Source: Vandiemenella viatica (lineage: Eukaryota; Arthropoda; Insecta; Orthoptera; Morabidae). From it: DNA of 64,000 nucleotides. The translations under genes were made by a program, and so were the position numbers. The stretch spans positions 223,198,739 to 223,262,738 of the forward strand of contig CM061919.1 in the NCBI GenBank assembly GCA_031002005.1, read 5' to 3'. Position 1 is the first letter of the stretch. Every line of letters starts with the position of its first letter. Below the pieces are notes generated by a model. That model worked only from the letters and a program-made list of their open reading frames with translations. It did no database searches and was not told where the DNA came from. Shown in pieces: positions 22,740 to 32,657 of the stretch.

Positions 22740-23756
22740 ATGAAGCATTTCCTGAACCATCTCAATAACTTTAGGATGCTGAAATTCACTTGGTCCTACT
22801 CCCACACCCAGGCCACATTCTTGAATGTGGATTTGTCCCTATCCAATGGCTATCTCAACTCTTCAGTTCACATCAAACCAACCAATCTTCAACAGTATCT
22901 CCATTTCGACAGTTGCCACCCATACCATACCAAACGTTCACTCCCCTACAGTCTTGGCATTCGAGGTAGTCGCATAAGCTCTAACCAACAATCTCTCATG
23001 GATTATTCAAACAGTATTTCAGAAGCATTAATATCTCACAACTACCCTCCAGCTTTGGTTAACAAACAGCTTTCATGTGCTACATCACAACTGAATCAGC
23101 CAATCAATCATCCCAGACCTGCAAAAACCAACCACAATCCAGTCTTGGTCACACAGTACTACCCAGGCCTCGAATCCATCAACAGAATCCTCCGGCAGGG
23201 CTATGATTTCTTACAAACATGCCCTGAAATGAGATCCATTCATCCTAAAATCCTCCCTGCCCCTCCTAGAACTTGTTTCAGCAGACCTCCTAACCTCAGC
23301 GAACTTCTAGTCCACAAACACATTCTTCCTCTTCCTAACAGTCAACCCCAAGGCTCTTTCCCATGTAATAGACCACGCTGCAAGATGTGTGACATACACC
23401 ATGCTTCCACCACTTTCATCAACCCGGTCACAGGGGAAAGCTTCCCTATCATAAGACACGCCACCTGTGAAACCACGCATGTAATATACCAGTTAACATG
23501 CAACCACTGCCTGGCTTCATATATAGGTTTGACCACAAATGCACTCTCCATAAGAATGAATGGCCACCGTCAGATGGTGTTCACACAGAACCCAAAGCAC
23601 CCAGTTGCTACCCATGCCATAACCCACGACTTGAATAATTTCAACTCTTGTTACACAGTCCGTGCTATCAGAGTTCTCCCTAATAGCAGCAGTTTCTCTG
23701 AACTCAGAAGGTGGGAACTTGCCTACCAGTATAAACTTGGCAGGAGTAGCTTTTGA
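22740..23756 (+). CDS. Penelope-like element C-terminal protein: RT thumb, zinc linker, GIY-YIG endonuclease
   Basis: An uninterrupted 338-codon frame from ATG at 22740 to TGA. The N-terminal part (TFLNVDLSLSNGYLNSSVHI, QYLHFDSCHPYHTKRSLPYS) is the RT thumb/linker of Penelope-like elements, as I recognise it. CNRPRCKMCD at about residue 208 is the cysteine-bearing linker motif. The C-terminus is a GIY-YIG nuclease: VIYQLTCN...SYIGLT, arginine in SIRMNGH, and a late glutamate in RRWELAYQYKLG. The RT palm with catalytic aspartates is missing upstream, so the protein is truncated and cannot prime reverse transcription alone. The start is simply the first ATG of the surviving frame. A continuous frame implies modest age compared with the surrounding fossils. 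Confidence 0.88.
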   Translation: MKHFLNHLNNFRMLKFTWSYSHTQATFLNVDLSLSNGYLNSSVHIKPTNLQQYLHFDSCHPYHTKRSLPYSLGIRGSRISSNQQSLMDYSNSISEALISHNYPPALVNKQLSCATSQLNQPINHPRPAKTNHNPVLVTQYYPGLESINRILRQGYDFLQTCPEMRSIHPKILPAPPRTCFSRPPNLSELLVHKHILPLPNSQPQGSFPCNRPRCKMCDIHHASTTFINPVTGESFPIIRHATCETTHVIYQLTCNHCLASYIGLTTNALSIRMNGHRQMVFTQNPKHPVATHAITHDLNNFNSCYTVRAIRVLPNSSSFSELRRWELAYQYKLGRSSF

Positions 23757-23765
23757 TAAAGCACT

Positions 23766-23975
23766 CCAGCCATCCTGATCTGGGTTTTCCATGGTTTTCC
23801 CAGATCGCTCCACGCGAATGCGGGGATGGTTCCTCACAATAGCCCATGGGCGCCTCCTGCCATATCCCGTATAACCCTTCCAAACCATAACCCTTTTCAA
23901 TAGGTGCAATGCCCCCTCCGCCACACACTTTTAGTGAATCGCGGAGTAATAATAATAATAATAATAATAAAAGGC
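23766..23975 (+). mobile_element. SINE-1 variant with TAA tail
   Basis: 5'-truncated SINE starting in the body ('ccatcctgatctgggttttc', 'agatcgctccacgcgaatgc'). It has a different 3' part, 'gtgaatcgcggagtaataat', and a (TAA)n tail. It sits directly after the Penelope stop codon. The same alternative tail recurs at 41150-41240. Confidence 0.75.
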
Positions 23976-24327
23976 AACCACCTGGTCTCAACTTAAGATA
24001 ATACCCAGTCATTATTATCAGTAGTACATATGTTTAACCTTTTTTATTCCTCTCCTTTCCATTACCTATATTGAACCACCACTAACCTGAGGTGATGTTT
24101 TAGTATTTTATATAATATTTTTTTCAATATATATTTAGTTCTAATTATATTTTGATCTTCCCACCAACCAGAAATTAGTTTGGATATTTATTTTTGCTCG
24201 GGTATGAGCTCTGATTCACTGCCCCTCTACTTTTCTGATGTTTGAATTTACCCCCACCATTTTCTCGACCGGCGGTCTTTCTGTGAGGCAATCTCCAGCT
24301 GCACCCGCCTCTCATAATGTTCTCTTG

Positions 24328-24372
24328 TTGACGAAGGGTTTTTTTTTCCCTAAAATTTCTTTATTATTTGTG
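24328..24372 (+). ncRNA. hammerhead-ribozyme-like motif 3 (degenerate, 3' pLTR)
   Basis: Plus strand: TTGACGA, then a stem AGGG-T8-CCCT, then AAAA where GAAA is expected, then 'tttctttattatttgtgttt' as in motif 1. It is positioned upstream of 'catctaaaggtaagtgg', the module terminus. The core is mutated at two conserved places. Confidence 0.35.
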
Positions 24373-25107
24373 TTTGTGTCTTTTCTGTGTGTTCGCACCC
24401 CACATCCATCATCTAAAGGTAAGTGGTGGCTCATTTCCCTATCCTAATTTGATTCCTTTCCACTACTTAGCATCTTTTATTTCATTGTTATTATATATAT
24501 AATGAAACAACAAATGCTCTAAGAAATAGTTCCTCATCAAAATTTTCCATTGTCAACACAGCAAACTACAATTTTCTGGGTTTCTTAGTTCACAATTTTA
24601 CAAGCCAAACTGAATGTATGAATTTAACACCTTTATTAAGTTAATATGAACAAACTGGCTTGCAGAAACCAGTCTGTGTAAATGGCTAGAGCATGAAAAC
24701 CCACATTAACAGGAAAAATTGCAGACTGTTGAATTACTTTGTTTAAAACCTAACTGAACTCTTCTTAGTAATTCATAAATATGCAGATGTGAATGAATTC
24801 TTTTGTACATTGCTTCAGATATCTTTCAGAACACTGATACAAGTGATATGGCTCTATATTTCTCCGTCTTTGAGATATCGCCCTTGTTGTAAAGCGGATT
24901 GATTAATGACCTCTTGAGAAAGTCAGGAAAGAGCTATTACAAGAATGACTGATAATTTTGTTGAGGCTGGTGCTAAAGTTTTGCAGTATATTCAAAGAAA
25001 CATCACTGTTATCAAATACTTTTTACTTTGGAAGAGTTTTAATTATTTATTCCATTTTATTGTAGCTAATAGGTGAGAGACATGTACTTTCTGCTTTTTT
25101 TTCTTAT

Positions 25108-25615
25108 GGCTTTACACTTCAACGATGTCAAAGCTAGTATTAGGGACAGGGAACAGGAAGGAGTTCAGCCAAAAATATTGGAGTAGGTATGAAAAGAAGT
25201 GCATGGAAGGGAAAAGATGACCATGACCACAAGCTGGCACTCGATTTCAGTCACAAGGGTGTGGAAAGATTCTCTTTTTTAGGTAAGGGTGTCAGGGATT
25301 GGAATGATTTACCAAGGGAAATGATGAATAATTTACCGAAAATGTTGAAAGAATTTAAAGATAAAATTTGTAGAGGGCAAATGTAGGTGGGTGCAGGATA
25401 GGGGGAAGATGTGGGTGGAGAGAAATTGCTGCCAGAGCCTGTGCCCCATTGCAATTAAATTAAATTAAATTAAATTTTGAAGGATGTATCCTGGCATTCA
25501 CCTGAAGTGATCTTTGGAAACCATGAAAAACCAAATCTGGATGCCCAGATAGGGGTTCGAACCCACATCCTCCTGAATGTAAGGTCAGAGCACTACCACT
25601 CATCTACCACAGTCG
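25108..25615 (-). mobile_element. SINE-1 split by a LINE-A insertion
   Basis: The tail half is at 25108-25176 (ttatggctttacacttcaac, aaggagttcagcc). The head half is at 25479-25615 (ttttgaaggatgtatcctgg, aaaccaaatctggatgccca, ggttcgaacccacatcctcc). Between them is a LINE-A 3' end in the opposite orientation. The two halves join exactly in the SINE consensus around 'attttgaagg'. Confidence 0.85.
25177..25478 (+). pseudogene. LINE-A 3' end nested in a SINE
   Basis: A short frame at 25189-25386 reads WKGKDDHDHKLALDFSHKGV and VRDWNDLPREMM, then the 3' UTR 'gtagagggcaaatgtaggtg' and a (TAAAT)n tail. 5'-truncated to about 300 bp. Among the best preserved LINE-A ends in the window. Confidence 0.88.
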
Positions 25616-26729
25616 TATTCTTTTATTTATTACTATGATCTACGTATAGTTACAGAAAGCACATTAGTAATAAATAAACCTTTTATCTTTGTGGTAACTG
25701 TTAATAAGTAATTATCGAAAGCATTATCATTTGCAAGCTTAGTGTTAATGTTTATAACACTGGACTCTATTTAGGCGATGATATACTGGTTTCTTTTTGA
25801 ATAATGTTCCAAACACTTTTTATCTTACTATCTGATCTGCTCTCTTCCTTTTTACAGTCAAATGTTTCACTTCTTTAATTACTTTTTTTAACACTCTGCA
25901 ATAACTTTTGTCATGAATTTTGTGAGCTTATCATCATTTTTCTTTCTCAAAAACATCTTGGTCTGATTTCTCCAATTTATTTTCCTCTCTAGAAATGATA
26001 TCATTAGTATCATTCTGCTGTACACTAATGGTGCAATTTAAATTTCAGCAAAGAATCATTGGCTAATGTGTCCTTAGAGATAATCTGTTTGGGAACATTC
26101 AACAGCAAATTTATGTTAAAATCACCAAGGAGGGAAATTTCATTTTAAGTTCTAGATAAACTTACTTAAGAGCTGTTTTTAAGTAGTTTTCAAGTGTCCA
26201 GTAGGGTGCTCTATACACTGTAACCACTACATACTTATTGTTATCTAGCTCTGTCTATATTGCATAGGATTCATACTCTTTATATTTACAGCATTTACTT
26301 AAATATAAGGATGTTGTTTCAGCATTTCCCCTAATTTACTTTGTTTTACCACCCATTCTTTTCCCTAACCTACAAATATGTGGTGATAACATATATTCAA
26401 AAAGGGGGAAGAGTTATGTTTACGATTTTCTCAGATTGTGTCTTGTCAGACATAAAATATCTTCATAATAAATGATTTTGCATGAAATATGTTAACTCAT
26501 CTATTTTGTTTGAAAGAACCCTATTGTCTTGATGAAAGAGAGCTTTTTTAGACTAACATTATGTTGTTTTTTTTACATTAATATGGTTCTATAGATTTCT
26601 TAGTCCTACTGTTGGTTTCTGAGAATAAAAAATACTGTGTTCTGTCACTGGCTGGGAGCAAAATAACAGGAGTATATATCCACCTGTACTCTACTGATGT
26701 ATTGGCAATGAGTAGTATTAGCTTTTGAC

Positions 26730-27150
26730 TACCTTAATGACATATAAATTTTCAAATATCCTAGTGAGGGAAGCAGACTTTGATAAATGGTGAGGAAGAG
26801 CACAAGAAGCAAAAACATGTTTATCTTCCTGGTAAAATTTGTTTATAGCAATGTGAGGTCTCAAACTACAGAATAAATTACTACGGACAAGTTCTGATGG
26901 AAACAAGAAGGTTCAGTAAGTCAGTTTCTAAAACTAAATGTGGTTAAAGGTTCAATTATAAGAAGGTACAGGCATTATTATTAAAAAGTTCAGTATGTGA
27001 AAGAAGAATATCCGTATACTGGATAGAAAGTGGGAACAATTGAAAAAGGTAATAAAAAAGATGGAAAAAATATTCATTCCATGTAAGGAACCTATATACT
27101 TAAGTAGTGGGACTAGAAGGCTAAAGGGGTTGGTAAGAACAAAAGGCAAC
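26730..27150 (+). pseudogene. LINE-A-like endonuclease/linker fossil
   Basis: Low but collinear similarity to LINE-A at 16660-17040: 'aaattttcaaatatcctagt', 'gtgagggaagcagac', 'ggttcagtaagtcag' and 'gtgggaacaattgaaaaagg'. Probably a relative of LINE-A rather than the same subfamily. Confidence 0.5.
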
Positions 27151-27537
27151 ACGGATAGAAAAAAAGCTTGTAACTTCATGTGGTCTTATGACTGCATTCA
27201 AAAAGAATATTATAGTTTGATGATGCAGCTAGAATTTTCTGTATTTTCTGTAATGAATAACATATTCTGTTCAGGAACATTCTGGAAAAAAAAATGTCCA
27301 GATGTTTTGATGTAAACTAATCTAACCTGTAAACTTATAACTAATGTCATGCATTGTGGGGCTACAATATATACCATTTATTTTCTATACATATAAGAAA
27401 ACTATAAATGGTTAGTATATTTAAGATTTTTTTAAAAAATGAGTTTGGGGCGTTGTTAATGAGCAACAGAGAAGAAATCAACTGCCTTTCTATCCCCTAA
27501 TGTGACTATCTGTCTTCAAGTTGGGATGAACATGATT

Positions 27538-27845
27538 CACGCAAAAATTTTTGTTCGGATTTTTATGGGATTTTGATTAATGCGCAGAGTATTGTCTCAC
27601 AAGAAACAAAGGTAGGTTTTATTTTGATGTAACATCAATAAGCTGAAGAATTTACGAAATTTTTTTGTTAGATTCGATTTACACAAAAAGTAATGGTAGG
27701 ATTTTGAAGGGGTTTCGATTAATGTACAGCCGGTGGTTGCGTTCAAAATAGGATATGATAAATTTTATGATAATTTATCGCTGAATGAAATTCACGTAAA
27801 AAATATTACTAGAATTTTTATGGCGTTTCAGTTAATTCACAACCC
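27538..27845. repeat. three degenerate copies of a roughly 50-bp motif
   Basis: Copies at about 27538-27590, 27677-27730 and 27791-27845 share 'ttcacgcaaaaa...ggatttttatgg...tttcgattaatgcaca'. Spacing is about 140 and 115 bp. It resembles iterated LINE 3' UTR units; no protein is nearby on either strand. Confidence 0.6.
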
Positions 27846-28447
27846 ATTGTAAGCACCTTAGAATTTTGATAAATTCTAGTTTCTTAGCTTCAAGTATAAG
27901 GAGGGAGGAAGCTTTCATTTAAACATATAGTTTTCATTGCATACACAGGTTATGGGAGGAACGGTTTATGTAGAAGCTGATACCACAACCTAACTTATTA
28001 AATAAACACTTTTAAAAGTAGTAAAGACACTCAACATTTAATAAAACTACTAAATAAACTTTTTATAAGAATTTATCTTTCTGGTATTCCTAAGACCATG
28101 TTTCGCACATAGAGTTTAAAAAAATTCTTTCTAATTCCTAGATCAATATTTGAGACTGAAAGATTTCTCTTTTTCATGAAGGCTCTTTTTGCTGGTGCTA
28201 TTCTGCTTTTAACATCATTCCTGCTTCGGCCATCGGTTGTAATTTTGCTTCCCAAGTAACAGAATTCACATACTTCGATCCTATTTTTATATTTAATCTA
28301 CTAGTATTGGTATAATTTCTGCTACATTTCTTCACTTTAGTCTTGCTTTGATTTATATTCAGTCCAAAATCTTCCTTCAGTATTTTGTTCATGCCATTCA
28401 GTAATTTCTCAATATCCCCAACCCTTTCTGCTAACAAGACAATGTCA

Positions 28448-29245
28448 TCAGTAAATCGTAGTATACTGATTTTTTCCTCCCTGAACACTGGTGCCACATG
28501 AAAATTTTTCTTTTATTTCCTTTATTGCTTCTTCTACATACAAGTTGAATACTAACGGGGAAAGAGTACACCCTTGTCTCACACCCCTTTTAACTGACAC
28601 TTGCCTCTCATGATCCTCTACTTTTATTACAGCCATTAGATTCTTGTATAGTTTATAAAGTATTCTTCTATCTCGATATTTTAAACCTGACTTCTTTAAA
28701 ATTTTGAAGATCTTGTCCCACCTAACATTATCAAAATCTTTTTCTATATCAACAAATGTCATAAATGTATCTTTGTTTATCTTGATCTGCCCTTCAAGTA
28801 TTAATCTTAAAGTCAGAATTGCTTCCCTTGTACCGCGATTTTTCCTAAACCCAAACTGATCTTCACCTACTATGCCTTCCACTAACCTTTCCATTCTTCT
28901 GTAAATTATTCTGGTCAGTAATTTTGAAGCATGTGATGTTAGACTAATGGTGCGTTAATTTTCACATTTGTCGGCATGTGCTTTCTCTGGAAGTGTGAAG
29001 ATAATATTTTTATTAAAATTAGTTGGAATTTCTCCTGTTTCATAACTTTTTGATATGAGCTTGAATAATCTTTCAATTCCTTCTTCTGCTAGGAATTTAA
29101 GAAGTTCTCCAGGAATTTCATCAATTCCAATTGCCTTATTTGCTTTCAAGTCATTCAAAGCTCTAATAAATTCTGTCCTCAAAACAGGATCTCCTAAGTC
29201 ATCTATGTTAACATTGTCTTCCTTTTCCATTACGCTTTTGTCCAA
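28448..29245 (-). pseudogene. LINE-D reverse transcriptase
   Basis: Two frames. 29245-28955 holds LRTEFIRALNDLKANKAIGI and DEIPGELLKFL. 28894-28448 holds DQFGFRKNRGTREAILTLRL, then TFVDIEKDFDNVRWDKIFKI (first catalytic aspartate, in an altered KAFD motif) and RGVRQGCTLSPLVFNLYVEE. The second catalytic motif appears in the next frame as FTDDIVLLAE (28497-28198), with T where A is usual. KTKVKKCSRN and WEAKLQPM follow. Confidence 0.85.
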
Positions 29246-29424
29246 GTCGTCCCCATCATACAGCTTCTCAATGTATTACTTCCATCGGTTAGCTCTATCG
29301 TCTGAGCTGAAAAGAGATTTCCCATCGGCAGCTTTAATGTTCACACCCCTTTTCTTCATTTCTCCAAAATTCTGTTTGATCTTCCTATATGCAACATCTG
29401 CTTTATCTACAACCATTTCCTTAT

Positions 29425-29913
29425 CTACTTCTTCACACTTTTCTTGTAGCAATTTTTTTTAAAATTTTTTTTCCATTTCCTGTTTATTTGATTTCTAAAT
29501 TGCCTGTATTGCTCTCTTCCTGCTTCATCCTGAGCATTTTTGTACCTTCTCCTCTGATCCATCAGTTCCAAAATTTCTTCTGTGATCCAAGGTTTTCGGG
29601 CAGCTTGTTCCCTAAAGCCTAATGCTTCTTTACCAGCTTTCATTATTTCGGTCTTTAATGCATTCCATTCGTCCTCGGTTGAACTCATTTCAGAGTTACT
29701 TCTTAAACCTAAGTCTACCATTTTTGCAAATTTTTGTCTCTTGCTAGATTGTTTCAGTTTATTCACTTCCAGTCTGTTCTGCTTATACTGCTTCATTATT
29801 CGCTTGAATTTCAGCCTGCATTTCAATACTATAAAATTATGGTCATAGTCTATGTCTGCTCCTGGGTACCCTTTACAGTCTAGAACTTGATTCCTGAATC
29901 TCTGTTTGACCAT
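29425..29913 (-). pseudogene. LINE-D endonuclease end and linker
   Basis: A 162-aa frame beginning RFRNQVLDCKGYPGADIDYD, followed by HNFIVLKCRLKFKR. This is the C-terminal endonuclease strand in which the usual SDH catalytic triplet reads YDH. A basic linker follows (REQAARKPWITEEILELMDQ, RRRYKNAQDE), typical of the region between endonuclease and RT. Confidence 0.8.
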
Positions 29914-30187
29914 GATATAATCTAGCTGTTATCTGCCTGTATCCCCAGGACGTTTCCAGGTTTATATCCTTCTTGCATGGTTCTTAAATAGCGTGTTTGC
30001 CACTACTAGCATATATCTTTCACAAAATTCTAACAACCTGCTTCCTCACTAATTTCTTTCTCCTAGACCAAAACTTCCTACAGTATTTCCCTCTTTTCCT
30101 GCTCCCACTATCGCATTCCAATCACCCACCCCCTTCACATATTGGATTAATTCTTCAATTTCGGCGTATATTTTCTCTATTTCTTCG

Positions 30188-30568
30188 TCATCTTCCTGTA
30201 ACGTTGGCATATACACTTGTACTAATGTGGTTTGGGGCGGGGTTAGTTTCTAACCTCATCAAAATAATTCTGTCACTAAACTGTTCATAATAACTCACCC
30301 CTTTCCCTACTCTCTTATTCATTACAAATCCTACACCATTGACTCCATTGGCAGCTTGTGTGCTAATTATCCTGTGTTCTCCAGACCAGAGATCATGTAC
30401 ATCCTTCCATTTAATCTCGCTAATCCCAACAACATCTAACTTAAGTTGTTCCATCTCCTTTTTTAGATTTTCTAACCTGCCTGCCCTATTCAGACTTCTA
30501 ACATTCGACGCTCCGACTTGTAGAATGTTTCTTTCGATTCCAGTATTACACGGATAAAAGGACTGCAT
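30188..30568 (-). pseudogene. LINE-D apurinic-type endonuclease, N-terminal part
   Basis: A 126-aa frame: ASNVRSLNRAGRLENLKKEM (NVRS is the metal/substrate strand), then LDVVGISEIKW with the catalytic glutamate, then GVNGVGFVMNKRVGKGVSYY and SDRIILMRLET. This is the exonuclease-endonuclease-phosphatase fold. The frame shifts after ETNPAPN and continues toward 29913. Confidence 0.85.
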
Positions 30569-30589
30569 AGAAGAAGTTTTTAATTATAT

Positions 30590-31345
30590 TTCCATGATTA
30601 AAAGAGGATTTGGCGTTGACAGTAAATTATTAGCTAAGAAAAAGAACAACATATTGTCAATAACTGGCCGCTGCTATTTAACATTTGTAGATGACAAATA
30701 AGGCCCCAAATATCGAAAAATTAGGATCATTACACCGAGTTCAATTCTCTAATTAATATTGTTCATAATATGATTTGTTAACCAAACGGTGAACAATATA
30801 CCAATTTTGTTAACATCTTTTATTAAAACAATTTTAGAAACCTGTCCTTGTTTTTTGTATGTGTTCTTGTATACTTCACGTAAGCGGGGCGCCATGGACT
30901 CAGTTTCAAAAAGTGCATTACGAGCAAAAATAGTTGGAGCTCTACAGGTTACATTCTTTTTTTCTGAAAATGGGGCATAGAGTAATTTTTTTCCAAAAAG
31001 GGGGCGGCGAGTAATTTTTTATTTCGAAAAAGCGGTGGTAGGATAACAAGTTTTGGGAACCTGTGGTTTAGAGTGTTTCACATCGAATGATTTCTTATCA
31101 GTTTTATGTAGCAGTTTACTGCCGTCAATGTATTTGTGTTGAATAAATGTTTTATAAAGTGCATCGTATAATCACTGAGAATTACTATCAGTACAACACC
31201 CTTTCAATTAGATTGAAGGTGGTACAATCACAAGAAAATGTTGAATTTTATGTTCTGTAATCGTTGGTGACCGAAATGCTTAAATGCTTTGGCCCACAAC
31301 GTGCAGAATAGGAAGGGAAACGACGGCGAAGAACAAAGAAACCCT
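30590..31345. other. unassigned spacer
   Basis: AT-rich DNA. Around 31270-31345, 'tgctttggccca...gacggcgaag' resembles sequence at 32080-32150 and may be part of a SINE-like repeat. No gene recognised. Confidence 0.4.
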
Positions 31346-31369
31346 TCACACTACACACCTATTTCTCCA

Positions 31370-31515
31370 CCTAACCAATTTTTCTTTAAATTCTTTGAGT
31401 TATGGGTGTAAATAGTGCTGCATATTCTTCAGTACTTTATTCCAGTCCACCACTTCATTACCTATAAAACAGAATCTTAGCGCTCCATGCCTGAAATCAA
31501 GTGGTGGTTAGTGAC
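31370..31515 (-). pseudogene. LINE-A 3' end, inverted, head-to-head with the next
   Basis: On the plus strand the antisense of LINE-A: 'ttctttaaattctttgag', 'ttattccagtccaccactt', 'acctataaaacagaatctta', 'gcctgaaatcaagtg'. It abuts a sense copy at 31530. Confidence 0.65.
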
Positions 31516-31529
31516 CATGGTGATCATGC

Positions 31530-31830
31530 GTGTTGTAAGAAGTAAAGCATGGTGTAAGGAGTAATGCATGGCAGGAAAATGATAGCCATGACCACAAGCT
31601 GGCTCTCGATTTCAGTCAGAATGGTGTGGGAAGATTTTCCTTCGTGGATAAGGGGATCAGGGATTGGAATAAGTTACTAAGAGAATTGGTGAATAATATA
31701 CCAAAAACGCTGAAAGAATTTAAAAATTAAATTAGTAGAGGGAAAAAGTAGGTGGATGCAGGAAACGTGAAAATAAGTGTTTAGGGAAATTGCCACCGGA
31801 ACATGCGCTCAATCGCAAATAAATTAAAAA
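31530..31830 (+). pseudogene. LINE-A 3' end
   Basis: Sense copy: 'gaccacaagctggctctcga', 'gggattggaataagttacta', 'ttgccaccggaacatgcgct', ending in 'aataaattaaaa'. Together with the previous fragment it forms an imperfect inverted repeat. Confidence 0.75.
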
Positions 31831-31984
31831 TCTATTCCCTTCCACGTATCGTTTCGAATTCACCTATTATTATACACCGAACCACCGTTGGCGCCATGCT
31901 GGTAAGTGTGAATACCGTCAATGGCTATAAAAGGCGGATATTAGATGAGCACCCCCCCCCCTTTTCCCGTTATTACGCGGCCCC

Positions 31985-32215
31985 GTAGCAGGTGGTAGAC
32001 CAGCGGACTATGAACACGACGACCGGGGTTCTATCCCCGCAAAAGCGGAAAATGTTTGCTCTAAGCTGAACGAACGAAACGGATGCTTTGGCCCAAACAG
32101 CCCGCTGTCCGATGGGTACCGTAGAGCAAACTCGGCGGGAGGGTAAAGAATGGTCGGAACGTGGCGATGACGCAGTCACACATCTACCGTTGCCGAAGAG
32201 GTTGTAATGGAAGTG
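31985..32215 (+). mobile_element. possible third tRNA-like SINE
   Basis: 'gtagcaggtggtagaccagc' resembles an A-box arm and 'accggggttctatccccgc' a T-arm with a weak B box. A body ('gaacgaaacggatgctttgg') follows, of which part recurs near 31270. No clear tail or duplication. Confidence 0.35.
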
Positions 32216-32239
32216 CGTAGCTGTAACTCCGAGAATTTT

Positions 32240-32657
32240 TTTGGATTTTCAGATAGCCTTCGACTCTGTGCCATACAACTGACTTTTAGCGAAGATTCGA
32301 GCGTACGGTATATCGGATCAGCTTTGTGAATGGATAAAGTATTTTCTTACTGGTCGGTCGCAGTATGTCGTCGTTGATGGTGAAGCCTCTTCTAATCTGG
32401 ATGTTAAATCGGGTGTCCCTCAAGGAAGTGTAATAGGAACACTTATTTCCTTAATTTTTCATAAACGATCTTGGCGACAGTGAGAAGAGCAGTTTGAGAT
32501 TGTTTGCTGATGATGTAATGATCTATAGGGAAGTAAGGTATTCGGCCGATTGCTTAGAACTTCAGTGCAATGGGGATGTTATTTCGGCGTGTTGCGACAA
32601 CTGGCGACTTAAACTAAATTGTAAAAATGCCAATGCAAGATAAACAAAAAGAAAAAC
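32240..32657 (+). pseudogene. LINE-B RT, first piece
   Basis: Broken frames match the RT palm of LINE-B: FQIAFDSVPYN*LLAKIRAY (the KAFD-type motif altered), CEWIKYFLTGRSQYVVVDGE, SGVPQGSVIGT, then LRLFADDVMIYREVRYSADC with the FADD active site. It stops at 32657, just where the piece at 35218 begins in the element. Confidence 0.82.

Larger units (their letters stand above)
22284..24500 (+). mobile_element. Penelope-like retroelement with rearranged 5' pLTR modules
   Basis: Inserted in a (TA)n stretch of Harbinger copy 2. It contains two minus-oriented terminal modules upstream (22298-22440 and 22556-22680), the C-terminal ORF at 22740-23756, a SINE, and a plus-oriented terminal module at 24321-24450. 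Each module has a hammerhead-like core, a T/G-rich 'tttgtgttt' stretch, and a GGTAAG...CCTATCC terminus. Inverted, partial upstream pLTRs with 5' truncation are typical of Penelope insertions. The core RT palm is absent. Confidence 0.8.
21425..24702 (+). mobile_element. PIF/Harbinger element, copy 2, disrupted
   Basis: Homologous to copy 1. The left part matches 9280-9430 and 11844-12060, and the right part (24510-24702, 'acagcaaactacaattttc', 'ctggcttgcagaaaccagtc') matches 12120-12233. The left terminal repeat is missing. A hAT MITE (21923-22244) and a Penelope-like element (about 22284-24500) are inserted at positions that are uninterrupted in copy 1. Confidence 0.8.
24703..26700 (-). pseudogene. 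LINE-E copy with endonuclease and RT N-terminus, disrupted
   Basis: Minus strand. An endonuclease segment near 26240-26080 reads YVVVTVYRAPYWTLENYLKT and then LLGDFNINLL. Near 24950-24730 the RT start reads FPDFLKRSLINPLYNKGDIS, YRAISLVSVF and LGFKQSNSTVCNF. Stops occur throughout. Between them lies a SINE-1 (25108-25615), itself split by a LINE-A 3' end. The 3' half of the element is missing at the left, where Harbinger copy 2 ends. The long C-rich stretch 25620-26700 is the inverted endonuclease/linker. Confidence 0.65.
28079..30570 (-). mobile_element. LINE-D, nearly full ORF2 but without its 3' end
   Basis: A minus-strand non-LTR retrotransposon of about 2.5 kb. Endonuclease at the right, RT at the left, in four or five frames separated by shifts. 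At 28079 the sequence stops within the post-RT region at LYVRNMV. The continuation (a GSETW-type C-terminus, 3' UTR and poly-A) is absent. A related C-terminus with poly-A is present at 62240-62722 on the other strand. The domain order and motifs suggest an RTE-like or related APE-bearing clade, not resolved. Confidence 0.85.
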
